A DNA stretch of 64,000 nucleotides, from contig DATJUX010000028.1 of assembly GCA_035502095.1 (NCBI GenBank), forward strand, positions 91,187 through 155,186, given 5' to 3'. Below the pieces are notes generated by a model. The model was not told the origin of the DNA, did not search any database, and was given only the letters and a program-made list of their open reading frames with translations. A program made the position numbers and the translations under genes. Shown here piece by piece: positions 25,845 through 34,754 of the stretch (position 1 is its first letter; every line of letters begins with the position of its first letter). This DNA comes from JAKANT01 sp035502095. GTDB lineage: Bacteria; Pseudomonadota; Gammaproteobacteria; Burkholderiales; Burkholderiaceae_F.

Positions 25845-26615
25845 ATGCAGACCAATCTGGCTGAGAGGATCGCGCTGGTCACGGGAGCCAGCAGCGGGCT
25901 CGGTTCGCAGTTCGCGCGCGTGCTTGCCGCCAACGGCGCGCTGGTGGTGCTTGCCGCCCGCCGTCTCGAGCGGCTGAAGGAACTGCGCGCGGAGATCGAA
26001 TCGCAAGGCGGCGAGGCCTCGGTGGTGCGGATCGACGTCACCGACCTCGATTCCATCGCCGCCGCGGTCGATCGCGTCGAGACCGAAGTGGGTCCGATCG
26101 ACATCCTGATCAACAACTCAGGCGTGCAGACCACGCAGCGCCTGACCGAAGTGACGCCGGTGGACTTCGACTTCGTCTTCAACACCAACACGCGCGGGGC
26201 GTTCTTCGTGGCCCAGGAGGTCGCCAAGCGCATGATCGCGCGCTCCAAGCAGGCGCAGGATTTTCGCGCCCGCATCGTCAACGTGGCTTCGGTCGCGGGT
26301 CTGCGCGTGGTGGCGCAGATCGGCGTCTATTGCATGAGCAAGGCCGCCGTCGTGCACATGACGCGGGCGCAGGCGCTCGAGTGGGGGCGCTACGGCATCA
26401 ATGTCAACGCGATCTGCCCCGGTTATATCCGCACCGAGATCAACGAGGACTACTGGGACACCGATGGCGGCCGCAAGCTGATCCAGATCCTGCCGCGGCG
26501 GCGGGTCGGTCTGCCAGAGGATCTCGACACGGCGCTCCTGATGCTCGTGGCGGACGAATCGCAGTTCATCAATGGCGCGGTCGTCGCCGCCGACGACGGG
26601 CTATCGGTGACATGA
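25845..26615 (+). CDS. Short-chain dehydrogenase/reductase (SDR)
   Basis: Classical NAD(P)-dependent SDR of 256 residues. The cofactor motif TGASSGLG is at the N-terminus, NNSGV is the structural motif, and the catalytic set is Ser in NVASVAG with YCMSK. The NAICPGYIRTEIN segment is typical of 3-hydroxyacyl-CoA dehydrogenase-like SDRs. Start chosen at the ATG after a strong GGGGAAGGG site. The stop overlaps the thioesterase ATG (ATGA), so the two are coupled; with ETF-QO and scoAB nearby, a role in acyl-CoA or ketone metabolism is plausible but not shown. Confidence 0.85.
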   Translation: MQTNLAERIALVTGASSGLGSQFARVLAANGALVVLAARRLERLKELRAEIESQGGEASVVRIDVTDLDSIAAAVDRVETEVGPIDILINNSGVQTTQRLTEVTPVDFDFVFNTNTRGAFFVAQEVAKRMIARSKQAQDFRARIVNVASVAGLRVVAQIGVYCMSKAAVVHMTRAQALEWGRYGINVNAICPGYIRTEINEDYWDTDGGRKLIQILPRRRVGLPEDLDTALLMLVADESQFINGAVVAADDGLSVT

Positions 26616-27004
26616 AGGAGTTCGTCTGCGACGTTCCGTTGCGCTGGGGCGACATGGATGCCATGGCGCATCTGAACAACACCATCTACTTCCGCTTGAT
26701 GGAAGAGGCGCGCATCCAGTGGTTCCGCCGGATCGGCTTTTCCACCCTGCCCACCGGGCACGCGCCGATCCTCGCCCACGTTTCGTGCGACTTCCGGCGT
26801 GCAATGACGTACCCCGGCGTGGCGCGCGTGACGCAGCGGATCACGAAGCTCGGCCGCTCGAGCGTGGAGATGAGCCTCGAGATCGAGCGCACCGATGAGC
26901 CGGGCACGAAGTACGCAACGGGTCGCTCGGTACTCGTCTGGTTCGACTACGTCGCCAACAGGACCGAACCGTGGCCGGAGGCGGTGCGCGCGGCAATTGC
27001 ATAG
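26612..27004 (+). CDS. Acyl-CoA thioesterase, hotdog fold (4HBT/YbgC type)
   Basis: Small hotdog-fold protein of 130 residues with the 4-hydroxybenzoyl-CoA-thioesterase-type motif LRWGDMDAMAHLNNTIYF, in which the first Asp after GDM is the usual catalytic residue. Expected to release free acids from acyl-CoA. The ATG overlaps the preceding SDR stop. The stop codon TAG (27002-27004) is also the start of the candidate -10 box for scoA. Confidence 0.82.
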   Translation: MKEFVCDVPLRWGDMDAMAHLNNTIYFRLMEEARIQWFRRIGFSTLPTGHAPILAHVSCDFRRAMTYPGVARVTQRITKLGRSSVEMSLEIERTDEPGTKYATGRSVLVWFDYVANRTEPWPEAVRAAIA

Positions 27005-27007
27005 AAT
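27002..27007 (+). promoter_or_regulatory. Candidate -10 box for scoAB
   Basis: TAGAAT followed by a GC-rich stretch (TCCCGCGG), 53 bases ahead of the scoA ATG and overlapping the stop codon of the thioesterase gene. It shares form with the tRNA-Leu and dapA boxes. No convincing -35. Confidence 0.4.
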
Positions 27008-27060
27008 TCCCGCGGCGCGCTCGTACCGGTGGTCGCGCTGCCCGCGATTGGAGAACCCGA

Positions 27061-27759
27061 ATGAAGAAGCTTTATCCGACCGCCGCTGCCGCGCTGGCCG
27101 ATGTAGTCAAGGACGGCCAGACCATCGCTGTCGGCGGTTTCGGTTTGTGCGGAATCCCGGAGGCATTGATCGCCGCCCTGCGCGACTCGGGCGTGCAGCG
27201 GCTCACCTGCGTCAGCAACAACGCGGGTGTCGACGGATTCGGTCTCGGCATACTGCTGACGACGCGCCAGATCAGCAAGATGGTTTCGTCCTACGTCGGC
27301 GAGAACAAGGAGTTCGAGCGCCAGTATCTCGCCGGTGAATTGCAACTCGAATTCACGCCGCAGGGCACGCTCGCCGAGCGCATGCGCGCCGGCGGCGCCG
27401 GCATTCCGGCCTTCTTTACCCGCACCGGCGTGGGCACCGTGGTGGCCGAGGGCAAGGAGGTGCGCGATTTCGACGGCAAGAGATACGTCATGGAACGCGG
27501 CATCCGCGCCGACGTGTCGCTGGTCAAGGCCTGGAAGGCAGACGCCCAAGGCAACCTCGTGTATCGCAAGACCGCGCGCAACTTCAATCCGGTGGTCGCG
27601 ATGTGCGGCAAGGTGACGGTCGCCGAGGTGGAGGAGATCGTGGAAAACGGCGCGCTCGATCCGGATCTCGTGCACACCCCGGGCATATTCGTGCGGCGGA
27701 TCGTGGTCAACGGCAAGCCGGAGAAGCGGATCGAACAGCGTACGGTGCGCGCGAAGTAG
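27061..27759 (+). CDS. scoA: 3-oxoacid (succinyl-CoA:acetoacetate) CoA-transferase subunit A
   Basis: Alpha subunit of the enzyme that activates acetoacetate with CoA from succinyl-CoA, opening ketone-body and polyhydroxybutyrate breakdown. The 232-residue product carries the VGGFGLCGIPEALI oxyanion-region motif and the FFTRTGVGT segment of the family. The gene is followed after 14 bases by scoB, and a strong AGGGAAGGGAG ribosome site lies in that gap. Confidence 0.93.
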   Translation: MKKLYPTAAAALADVVKDGQTIAVGGFGLCGIPEALIAALRDSGVQRLTCVSNNAGVDGFGLGILLTTRQISKMVSSYVGENKEFERQYLAGELQLEFTPQGTLAERMRAGGAGIPAFFTRTGVGTVVAEGKEVRDFDGKRYVMERGIRADVSLVKAWKADAQGNLVYRKTARNFNPVVAMCGKVTVAEVEEIVENGALDPDLVHTPGIFVRRIVVNGKPEKRIEQRTVRAK

Positions 27760-27773
27760 AAGGGAAGGGAGCG

Positions 27774-28421
27774 ATGGCCTGGGACAGGGAACAGATGGCG
27801 GCGCGCGCTGCCAAGGAATTGCGCGACGGTTTCTACGTCAACCTCGGCATCGGCTTGCCGACGCTGGTTGCCAACTACATTCCGGCCGGCATGGATGTCA
27901 TGCTGCAGTCGGAAAACGGCCTGCTCGGCATCGGGCCGTTTCCGACCGAAGCGGAGATCGACCCCGACCTGATCAACGCGGGCAAGCAACTGGTGACCGC
28001 CCTGGCGGGCTCGAGCTTCTTCTCGAGCGCGGACTCGTTCGCGATGATCCGCGGCGGACACATCGACCTTGCGATCCTCGGCGCGATGCAGGTGAGCGAG
28101 AAGGGCGACCTCGCGAACTGGATGATCCCGGGCAAGCTGGTCAAGGGCATGGGCGGCGCGATGGACCTGGTCGCCGGCGTGGGGCGCGTGGTGGTGCTGA
28201 TGGAACACTGCGCAAAGAACGGCGAGCACAAGATCCTGCAGCAGTGCACCCTGCCGCTCACCGGCGTCGGTGTCGTCAACCGCATTATCTCCGACCTCGG
28301 CGTGTTCGATGTCATGCCGGCCGGATTGACCGCCGTCGAACTCGCACCAGGGATCACCAGCGACGAGGTCCGCCTGAAGACCGGCTGCCACGTTCGATTG
28401 TCGAGCCTCGCCGCGGCCTGA
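27774..28421 (+). CDS. scoB: 3-oxoacid (succinyl-CoA:acetoacetate) CoA-transferase subunit B
   Basis: Beta subunit, 215 residues, with the catalytic glutamate in MLQSENGLLGIGP and the GGHIDLAILGAMQVSEKGDLANWMIPGK stretch. Together with scoA it forms the bacterial heteromeric CoA-transferase. Its position after an SDR, a thioesterase and ETF-QO suggests a small region for acyl and ketone-body oxidation. Confidence 0.93.
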   Translation: MAWDREQMAARAAKELRDGFYVNLGIGLPTLVANYIPAGMDVMLQSENGLLGIGPFPTEAEIDPDLINAGKQLVTALAGSSFFSSADSFAMIRGGHIDLAILGAMQVSEKGDLANWMIPGKLVKGMGGAMDLVAGVGRVVVLMEHCAKNGEHKILQQCTLPLTGVGVVNRIISDLGVFDVMPAGLTAVELAPGITSDEVRLKTGCHVRLSSLAAA

Positions 28422-28448
28422 ATTCAACGGCCGGGCTGCCGGTCGCGC

Positions 28449-29393
28449 ATGAGCACGCACCAACACGGCGGCGAGCATCATCACCACGGCGCCCATGACC
28501 ACGCGCACCCGCCCTCTGCGCGCGGTTCGCGGGCGCTGGTGCTCGCGGTCGTGCTGACTGCCAGTTACGCGCTGGTCGAGGTCGCGGGAGGACTCTGGTC
28601 GGGATCGCTGGCGTTGCTCGCCGACGCCGGGCACATGGTGACCGACGCGGCGGCGTTGTTGTTTGCGCTGGCGGCAAGCGTCGTGGCGCGCCGGCCGCCC
28701 TCGGCGCGGCATTCGTACGGGCTGGGCCGTGCCGAGGTAATCGCGGCCTTCGTCAACGCGCTGGTGATGCTCGCCGTCGTGGTGTGGCTGTTCGTCGAAT
28801 CGGTCGACCGCCTGCGCGACCCGCGCGCCGTCAACGGGGAATCGGTGTTCCTCATCGCTTCCGTAGGTCTGCTCGTCAACCTGGTGGTCGCCTGGGTGCT
28901 CGCGCGCGACGGCGACAACATCAACACCCGCGCGGCCCTGCTGCATGTGCTCGGCGATCTGCTCGGCTCGGTGGCGGCGATCGCCGCCGGGGTCATCATC
29001 TACTTCACCGCCTACTACCCGATCGATCCATTGCTCTCGATGCTGGTCGGCGGATTGATCCTGCGCTCGACGCTGCTCGTGCTGCGCGAATCGGCGCAAG
29101 TGTTGCTCGACGCGGTCCCGCGCCACATCGATTTCCCCAAGGTGGGGCTCGCGCTCGCGCGCATCCCCGGCGTGCGCTCGGTGCACGATCTGCACGTCTG
29201 GGCGATGGCACCTGGCCGCTGCGCCTTGTCCGCGCATGTCCTGGTCGAGGATGTCGAGCAGTGGCCCACGATCCTCGGCCGCGCGCGCGTGCTGTTGCGC
29301 GACGAGTTCCATATCGAGCACGTGACGCTGCAGCCCGAATGGCTGCGCACGCCGGGCCCGCGCCGCTCCGTGTCTATCCGCTCAGTCTCTTGA
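28449..29393 (+). CDS. Cation diffusion facilitator (CzcD/ZitB type) metal exporter
   Basis: Proton-coupled zinc (or cobalt/cadmium) exporter of 314 residues in the inner membrane. Six transmembrane helices and the two HxxxD metal-site motifs are visible (LADAGHMVTD in helix 2, LLHVLGDLLGS in helix 5), followed by the cytoplasmic ferredoxin-like dimer domain (IPGVRSVHDLHVWAM). The first 20 residues contain nine histidines, a likely metal-gathering tail. The last 20 bases overlap tail-to-tail with the next gene on the other strand. Confidence 0.92.
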   Translation: MSTHQHGGEHHHHGAHDHAHPPSARGSRALVLAVVLTASYALVEVAGGLWSGSLALLADAGHMVTDAAALLFALAASVVARRPPSARHSYGLGRAEVIAAFVNALVMLAVVVWLFVESVDRLRDPRAVNGESVFLIASVGLLVNLVVAWVLARDGDNINTRAALLHVLGDLLGSVAAIAAGVIIYFTAYYPIDPLLSMLVGGLILRSTLLVLRESAQVLLDAVPRHIDFPKVGLALARIPGVRSVHDLHVWAMAPGRCALSAHVLVEDVEQWPTILGRARVLLRDEFHIEHVTLQPEWLRTPGPRRSVSIRSVS

Positions 29394-30126
29394 CCAGCCA
29401 CAACACGCCGAGCAGGATCGGCTGGTGAGCGAGGTACACGGTCAAGGCCCACGAACCGAGAAAGACCAGCAGGCGCGGCGGTGCCGCGTTCGGGCCGCTC
29501 AAGGCGGGCGCCACCGCGAACCGGCTGCGCTGCCATAGCGCGCCGAGGCCGACGCCGACCAGCGTCACCCCGATCCAGGGAAAGACCGGCACGTAGTCTT
29601 CGGTCACCGGCAGGCGCGTCGTGAAGCCGATCCAGTTGAGTTCGGTCGGGTTGAACGCCGCGTCCTTGAACAGCAATCCCACCAGCAGGGCGACGATCCC
29701 GAGCGCGAGGTTCAACCGCCCGAGCGGGACCAGCAGGCGCGCCAGGATCAAGGCCACGGTGACGTAGTGCAGGATGCCGAAGTAGATGAACTTGTCCCGG
29801 AACATCCACCAGGTTCCTGCCGATACGAGTGCGGCGGCGCCGGCGATCTGCAGCCAACGGCGCCAGAAATCCGACCAGGCCGGCTTGAACGCGCTGCGCA
29901 GAACGAGGCTCACGCCGACCAGTAGCAGGAACTGGGTGACGATGGCCGTGCGCCAGGCGACCCACGGGTGGTCGCGCGTCATCGCCAGCCGCACCCAGCC
30001 GAAGTAGTTCAGGTCGTAGATGAAGTGGTAGCAGATCATCTGCACGACCGCGAATCCGCGCAGCGCGTCGATTCCCGCAAAGCGCTGCGCACCCCGGGCA
30101 CGGCGCCCGGCCGGCGGGGCGTTCAT
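29374..30126 (-). CDS. DUF1624 membrane protein (heparan-alpha-glucosaminide acetyltransferase-like)
   Basis: Integral membrane protein of 250 residues with about seven helices. It has the N-terminal GIDALRGFAVVQMICYHFIYDLN motif of the DUF1624/acyltransferase-3-related family, and a terminal SWALTVYLAHQPIL segment. Proteins of this group are proposed to transfer acyl groups across the membrane, but no substrate is established for the bacterial members. It converges on the cation exporter with a 20-base overlap. Confidence 0.8.
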   Translation of the reverse strand: MNAPPAGRRARGAQRFAGIDALRGFAVVQMICYHFIYDLNYFGWVRLAMTRDHPWVAWRTAIVTQFLLLVGVSLVLRSAFKPAWSDFWRRWLQIAGAAALVSAGTWWMFRDKFIYFGILHYVTVALILARLLVPLGRLNLALGIVALLVGLLFKDAAFNPTELNWIGFTTRLPVTEDYVPVFPWIGVTLVGVGLGALWQRSRFAVAPALSGPNAAPPRLLVFLGSWALTVYLAHQPILLGVLWLVKRLSG

Positions 30127-30182
30127 AGATGCGCCTTCCTCGAGCGTGCGATCATCGAGCGAAGCAGTCGACCGGAGGAAGC

Positions 30183-30569
30183 ATGACGGTGCGAATCGTA
30201 AGGCTTGGCAGCCCGCGCCTTGCTGACGAGGGCCTGCGCATCGGCACGGTGCGCCGCCCGCCGCGCGGCGTGCCGAAGGCGGAGTTCGCGCAGCGTGGCT
30301 TCTACGATGTCTGGCTGCCGAATCTTGCGCCGAGCGAGCAACTACTCAAGCGCGGCCAGGCCGCTTCCGACGAACGCGCTTGGAAGGCGTTTGCACGCGC
30401 ATACCGGCTCGAGATGAAGGAACCACCCGCCGCCCGTGTTCTGGACCTGCTGGCGGCCCTGTCGCACGAGGCCCGGTTCTCGGTCGGCTGCTATTGCGCC
30501 GACGAGGCGCGTTGCCATCGCTCGCTGCTGCGCGCCCTGCTGCTCGAGCGCGGTGCGCAGGTCGCATGA
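30183..30569 (+). CDS. DUF488 family protein
   Basis: A 128-residue member of the DUF488 (YeaO-like) family: IRIGTVRRPPRGVPKAEFAQ-type N-terminus, a conserved YDVWLPNLAPS segment, and the terminal CYCADEARCHRSLL cysteine-histidine motif. Function is unknown. The ATG is preceded by GGAGGAA. The stop overlaps the next ATG (ATGA), so it is translationally coupled to the glycerophosphodiesterase gene. Confidence 0.82.
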   Translation: MTVRIVRLGSPRLADEGLRIGTVRRPPRGVPKAEFAQRGFYDVWLPNLAPSEQLLKRGQAASDERAWKAFARAYRLEMKEPPAARVLDLLAALSHEARFSVGCYCADEARCHRSLLRALLLERGAQVA

Positions 30570-31543
30570 CACGGCGGCGGTCGACCCGGCTTCTGGTCCT
30601 GGCGCTGCTCGTCGCGCCGCTCTGCGCCGCGGCGTTCGATCTGCAGGGACACCGCGGAACGCGAGGGCTTGCGCCCGAGAACACGCTCGCGGCATTCCGG
30701 CGTGCGCTCGCCATCGGAGTGACCTCGCTCGAGACGGACCTCGCCGTCACGCGCGACGACGTGCTGGTTCTGTCGCACGAGCCCTACCTGAATCCCGCTC
30801 TCACCCGGGATGCAACGGGAGCGTGGCTGACCGGGCCGGGTCCCAACATTCGTTCGCTCGATCTTGCGGAACTGCGCCGCTTCGACGTCGGCCGACTCAA
30901 CCCGGCCAGCGCCTATGCCCGCAGCTGGCCGCAACAGGTTCCGGCCGACGGAGAAAGGGTACCGACACTCGATGAGCTCGTGGCGGTCGTGCGCGCGCAC
31001 GGGCCCGAGGTTCGCCTCAACATCGAAACCAAGATCACTCCGACCAGCGGCGGCGCGACACCGTCGGTCGAACAGTTCGCGCGCCTGGTCGTCGCCGCAA
31101 TCGACCGTTCGGGGATGGCCGGACGCATCACGGTCGAATCGTTCGACTGGCGGACCCTGGTCGAGATCAAGCGGTTGCGCCCGCGCCAGGAGACCGTGTG
31201 CTTGACGATCGCCTCCGAATCGATGAATACGATCGTCGCCGACGCGAGCGGCGCTTCGCCGTGGCATGCGGGGCTGCGGGCGGCCGATTACGGCTCGCTA
31301 CCGCGCCTGGTCAAGGCGGCCGGCTGCGAGACCTGGTCCATGTTCTGGCGCAACCTGACGCCGGCCCTGGGCGCCGAAGCGCATGCGCTCGGGTTGAAGG
31401 TGCTGCCCTGGACCGTCAACGATCCTGCGGAGATGGCGCGCCTCGTCGATCTCGGCGTGGACGGCTTGATCACCGACTATCCGGACCGGCTGCGCAAGGT
31501 GCTGGAAAAGAAATCGATCGCGGTGCCGCCCGTGGGCCGCTGA
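30566..31543 (+). CDS. glpQ: Glycerophosphodiester phosphodiesterase
   Basis: Hydrolyses glycerophosphodiesters to glycerol 3-phosphate and an alcohol. A signal peptide is evident (residues 1-24: Arg-rich start, hydrophobic core, APLCAAA cleavage region), so the mature enzyme is periplasmic. The active-site motif GHRGTRGLAPENTLAAF and the metal-binding SLETDLAVTRD and RLNIETKI segments are present. Length is 325 residues. The symbol follows the periplasmic E. coli type. Confidence 0.88.
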   Translation: MTRRRSTRLLVLALLVAPLCAAAFDLQGHRGTRGLAPENTLAAFRRALAIGVTSLETDLAVTRDDVLVLSHEPYLNPALTRDATGAWLTGPGPNIRSLDLAELRRFDVGRLNPASAYARSWPQQVPADGERVPTLDELVAVVRAHGPEVRLNIETKITPTSGGATPSVEQFARLVVAAIDRSGMAGRITVESFDWRTLVEIKRLRPRQETVCLTIASESMNTIVADASGASPWHAGLRAADYGSLPRLVKAAGCETWSMFWRNLTPALGAEAHALGLKVLPWTVNDPAEMARLVDLGVDGLITDYPDRLRKVLEKKSIAVPPVGR

Positions 31544-31549
31544 CGCGTC

Positions 31550-32119
31550 ATGGATGCCACGCGCGACGAGCAGGTCGTGGACGTGACCCGGCGGTGGATC
31601 GACGCCGCGGTGATCGGCCTGAACCTGTGCCCGTTCGCGCCGCCGGTGGTCGCCGCGCATCGGGTCCGCTTCCGCGTCAGCCATGCAACGGACCTGGAAG
31701 CACTGGGCGTCGATCTCGTCGAGGAACTGCGGCTCCTTGCGGCGGTCGAGCCTCGGACTGTCGAGACCACACTCCTCATCCATCCCTGGGTTCTCTCCGA
31801 TTTCCTCGCGTTCAACGACTTTCTCGCTGTCGCCGATGCGCTGGTGGACGAACTCGGCATGCGTGGAGAGGTCCAGCTCGCGAGCTTCCATCCGGACTAC
31901 CGGTTCGCGGGAACCCGGGCCGAGGATCCGGGAAATTGCACCAACCGCTCGCCGTTTCCGATCCTGCACCTGCTGCGTGAGGCGAGCATCGAAGGAGCGG
32001 TCGCGGCCATTGCCGATCCCTCGGCGATCTACCAGAGGAACATCGAAACGATGCAGCGCCTCGGCGCGGAGGGTTGGGAGCGGCTTCGAGCGCGGTTCGC
32101 GACCGATTTTTCTCGTTAG
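31550..32119 (+). CDS. DUF1415 family protein
   Basis: A 189-residue protein of a conserved proteobacterial family with no known function. Hallmarks are WIDAAVIGLNLCPFA near the N-terminus and FHPDYRFAGT...NCTNRSPFPILHLLRE towards the C-terminus. No signal peptide or membrane segment. It starts 6 bases after glpQ, so DUF488, glpQ and DUF1415 probably form one transcript ending before the pyrG promoter. Confidence 0.82.
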   Translation: MDATRDEQVVDVTRRWIDAAVIGLNLCPFAPPVVAAHRVRFRVSHATDLEALGVDLVEELRLLAAVEPRTVETTLLIHPWVLSDFLAFNDFLAVADALVDELGMRGEVQLASFHPDYRFAGTRAEDPGNCTNRSPFPILHLLREASIEGAVAAIADPSAIYQRNIETMQRLGAEGWERLRARFATDFSR

Positions 32120-32134
32120 CGCGGGGCGCATCGG

Positions 32135-32181
32135 TATACTCCCGCTTTACCGGTAACGCCCGCGTCGCTCGGCGCGCGGGC
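32135..32181 (+). promoter_or_regulatory. Candidate pyrG promoter -10 and leader stem-loop
   Basis: TATACT at 32135-32140 is a good -10 hexamer 52 bases before the pyrG ATG. A 7-bp stem, GCCCGCG (32158-32164) with CGCGGGC (32175-32181), follows in the putative leader. No clear -35 and no T-run are present, so the stem is not an obvious terminator. Confidence 0.4.
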
Positions 32182-32192
32182 CTCATCAAAAC

Positions 32193-33863
32193 ATGACGAA
32201 ATACGTCTTCGTTACCGGTGGCGTCGTGTCCTCCCTCGGTAAGGGGATCGCCGCCGCCTCGCTCGCCGCGATCGTCGAATCGCGCGGCCTCAAAGTCACC
32301 CTCATCAAGCTCGATCCATACATCAACGTCGATCCCGGCACGATGTCGCCATTCCAGCACGGCGAGGTCTTCGTGACCGAAGACGGTGCCGAGACGGATC
32401 TCGACCTGGGCCACTACGAGCGCTTCATCTCGGCCAGGATGAAGCGGCTCAACAACTTCACCACGGGCCAGATCTACGAGTCGGTGATCAAGAAGGAGCG
32501 CCGCGGCGAGTACCTCGGCAAGACGGTGCAGGTGATCCCGCACGTCACCAACGAGATCCAGGACTTCATCGAGCGCGGCGCGCGCGCCGCGTGGGACGGC
32601 AAGACCGATATCGCGATCGTCGAAATCGGCGGCACGGTCGGCGACATCGAATCGCTCCCGTTCGTCGAGGCAGCCCGCCAGATGAGCCTGCGGCTCGGCC
32701 GCGGGTCCTGTTGTTTCGTGCACCTGACGCTGGTGCCGTTCATTCCGGCTGCCGGCGAACTGAAGACCAAGCCGACGCAGCACAGCGTGCAGAAGCTGCG
32801 CGAGATCGGCATCTACCCCGACGTGCTCTTGTGCCGCGCCGACCGGCCGATCCCCGAGGACGAGCGGGCGAAGATCTCGCTCTTCTCCAACGTTCCGCTC
32901 GACTCGGTCATCTCGTGCTGGGATGTCTCGTCGATCTACAAGATCCCGTCGATGCTGCACAAGCAGGGCCTCGACGAAATCGTCTGCTTCAAGCTCGGCA
33001 TCGTCGCCAAGCCCGCGGACCTGTCCGCGTGGGACCGGCTGGTCGATTCGCTCGAGCATCCTCTGCACGAGGTCCGCATCGGCATGGTCGGCAAGTACGT
33101 CGAGCTTTCCGACTCGTACAAATCGCTGAACGAAGCGTTGATGCACGCCGGTATCCAGACCCGCACGCGGGTGAACATCGAGTACGTCGACGCGGAGACC
33201 TTCGAGCGCGGCGGTCCGCTGAAGCTCGATCACCTCGACGCGATCCTGGTGCCCGGCGGCTTCGGCAAGCGCGGGATCGAGGGCAAGATCCGGGCGATCC
33301 AGCATGCGCGCGAGGGCGGTGTGCCTTACCTGGGGATCTGCCTCGGCATGCAGCTCGCGACCATCGAGTTCGCGCGCAATGTCTGCGGCCTCGCGGGCGC
33401 GAACTCCACCGAATTCGACCCCGACACGCCGCATCCCGTGGTCGCCCTGATCACCGAATGGATGGACCGCACCGGGCGCATCGAGCGCCGCAGCCAGCAG
33501 TCCGACCTCGGCGGAACCATGCGCCTCGGCGCGCAGCGCTGCCCGGTCGAGGCGGGGACGCTCGCGGCCAGGATCTACGGTGCGGAGGTGAACGAACGCC
33601 ACCGCCATCGATACGAGGTCAACAACGTCTACGTGCCGATCCTCGAGCAGCACGGCATGCGCATTTCCGCGCGCACGCCGAACGAAAGGCTGCCCGAGAT
33701 CATGGAACTGCCGGCGCATCCGTTCTTCATCGGCGTCCAGTTCCACCCCGAGTTCACCTCGACGCCGCGTGCCGGCCATCCGCTCTTCAAGGCCTTCGTC
33801 GAGGCCGCGCTGTCCGCGCGCAAGGAGAGGACGGGGCCGGCATTGCAGAAGGTGGCTGCGTGA
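32193..33863 (+). CDS. pyrG: CTP synthase
   Basis: Aminates UTP to CTP using glutamine-derived ammonia. The 556 residues comprise an N-terminal synthetase domain (TGGVVSSLGKGI phosphate loop, IKLDPYINVDPGTMSPFQHGEVFVTEDG) and a C-terminal class I glutamine amidotransferase with nucleophile Cys383 in LGICLGMQ and the HPEF His-Glu pair. The stop overlaps the kdsA GTG start (GTGA). The pyrG-kdsA-eno-ftsB order is a well conserved betaproteobacterial block. Confidence 0.98.
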   Translation: MTKYVFVTGGVVSSLGKGIAAASLAAIVESRGLKVTLIKLDPYINVDPGTMSPFQHGEVFVTEDGAETDLDLGHYERFISARMKRLNNFTTGQIYESVIKKERRGEYLGKTVQVIPHVTNEIQDFIERGARAAWDGKTDIAIVEIGGTVGDIESLPFVEAARQMSLRLGRGSCCFVHLTLVPFIPAAGELKTKPTQHSVQKLREIGIYPDVLLCRADRPIPEDERAKISLFSNVPLDSVISCWDVSSIYKIPSMLHKQGLDEIVCFKLGIVAKPADLSAWDRLVDSLEHPLHEVRIGMVGKYVELSDSYKSLNEALMHAGIQTRTRVNIEYVDAETFERGGPLKLDHLDAILVPGGFGKRGIEGKIRAIQHAREGGVPYLGICLGMQLATIEFARNVCGLAGANSTEFDPDTPHPVVALITEWMDRTGRIERRSQQSDLGGTMRLGAQRCPVEAGTLAARIYGAEVNERHRHRYEVNNVYVPILEQHGMRISARTPNERLPEIMELPAHPFFIGVQFHPEFTSTPRAGHPLFKAFVEAALSARKERTGPALQKVAA

Positions 33864-34714
33864 AACTGTGCGGCTTCGAGGTCGGACTGGATCGCCCGCT
33901 GTTCGTCATCGCGGGTCCGTGCGTGCTCGAGACCCAGGCATTGGCGCTCGACACGGCCGGCAAGCTCAAGGAGATGACGCGCAGCCTCGGCATCCCGTTC
34001 ATCTACAAGTCGAGCTACGACAAGGCCAATCGCAGTTCGGGCAGGAGCTTCCGCGGCCTGGGCATGACCGAGGGGTTGCGCATCCTGAGCGAGGTGAAGA
34101 AGCAGATCGGCGTGCCGGTTCTCACGGACGTGCACGCCGAGGACGAGATTGCGTCCGTCGCGGAAGTGGTCGACGTCATCCAGACGCCTGCGTTCCTGTG
34201 CCGGCAGACCGACTTCATCCGCGCCTGTGCGCAAAGCGGCAGGCCGGTGAACATCAAGAAAGGCCAGTTTCTCGCGCCGGGCGACATGAAGAACGTCATC
34301 GACAAGGCGCGTGACGCGGCCCGCGAGGCCGGCCTGAGCGAGGACCGCTTTCTCGCCTGCGAGCGCGGTGCCAGCTTCGGCTACAACAATCTCGTGTCCG
34401 ACATGCGCTCGCTGGCCATCATGCGCGAGACCAATTGCCCGGTGGTCTTCGACGCGACGCACTCGGTGCAGCTCCCCGGCGGGCAGGGCACCTCGAGCGG
34501 CGGGCAGCGGGAGTTCGTGCCGGTGCTCGCGCGCGCCGCGGTGGCCGTCGGCGTCGCGGGCGTGTTCATGGAAACGCACCCCGACCCCGAGAACGCGAAG
34601 TCCGACGGCCCGAACGCAGTGCCGTTGCACCGGATGAAGGAGTTGCTCGAGACACTTCTCGACCTCGATCGTGTCGCCAAACGACGCGGCTTCCTCGAGC
34701 GCGAATTCACCTGA
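33860..34714 (+). CDS. kdsA: 3-deoxy-D-manno-octulosonate 8-phosphate synthase
   Basis: Condenses phosphoenolpyruvate with arabinose 5-phosphate for the Kdo of lipopolysaccharide. The 284-residue product has the family motifs FVIAGPCVLE, FIYKSSYDKANRSS, VNIKKGQFLAPGDM and FDATHSVQLPGGQG. The GTG start overlaps the pyrG stop. The Asn of KANRSS and the absence of the metal-dependent cysteine pattern near the N-terminus suggest the metal-independent type, but I have not tested this. Confidence 0.96.
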   Translation: MKLCGFEVGLDRPLFVIAGPCVLETQALALDTAGKLKEMTRSLGIPFIYKSSYDKANRSSGRSFRGLGMTEGLRILSEVKKQIGVPVLTDVHAEDEIASVAEVVDVIQTPAFLCRQTDFIRACAQSGRPVNIKKGQFLAPGDMKNVIDKARDAAREAGLSEDRFLACERGASFGYNNLVSDMRSLAIMRETNCPVVFDATHSVQLPGGQGTSSGGQREFVPVLARAAVAVGVAGVFMETHPDPENAKSDGPNAVPLHRMKELLETLLDLDRVAKRRGFLEREFT

Positions 34715-34754
34715 ACTGCTCGGCGGCATGGCCGAGGCGAGACGGGACCCCAGC

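Noticed and set aside
34671..34754. Longer version of the DUF1330 gene starting inside kdsA
   Set aside because: Added residues do not resemble family N-termini, and the extension overlaps kdsA by more than 40 bases.
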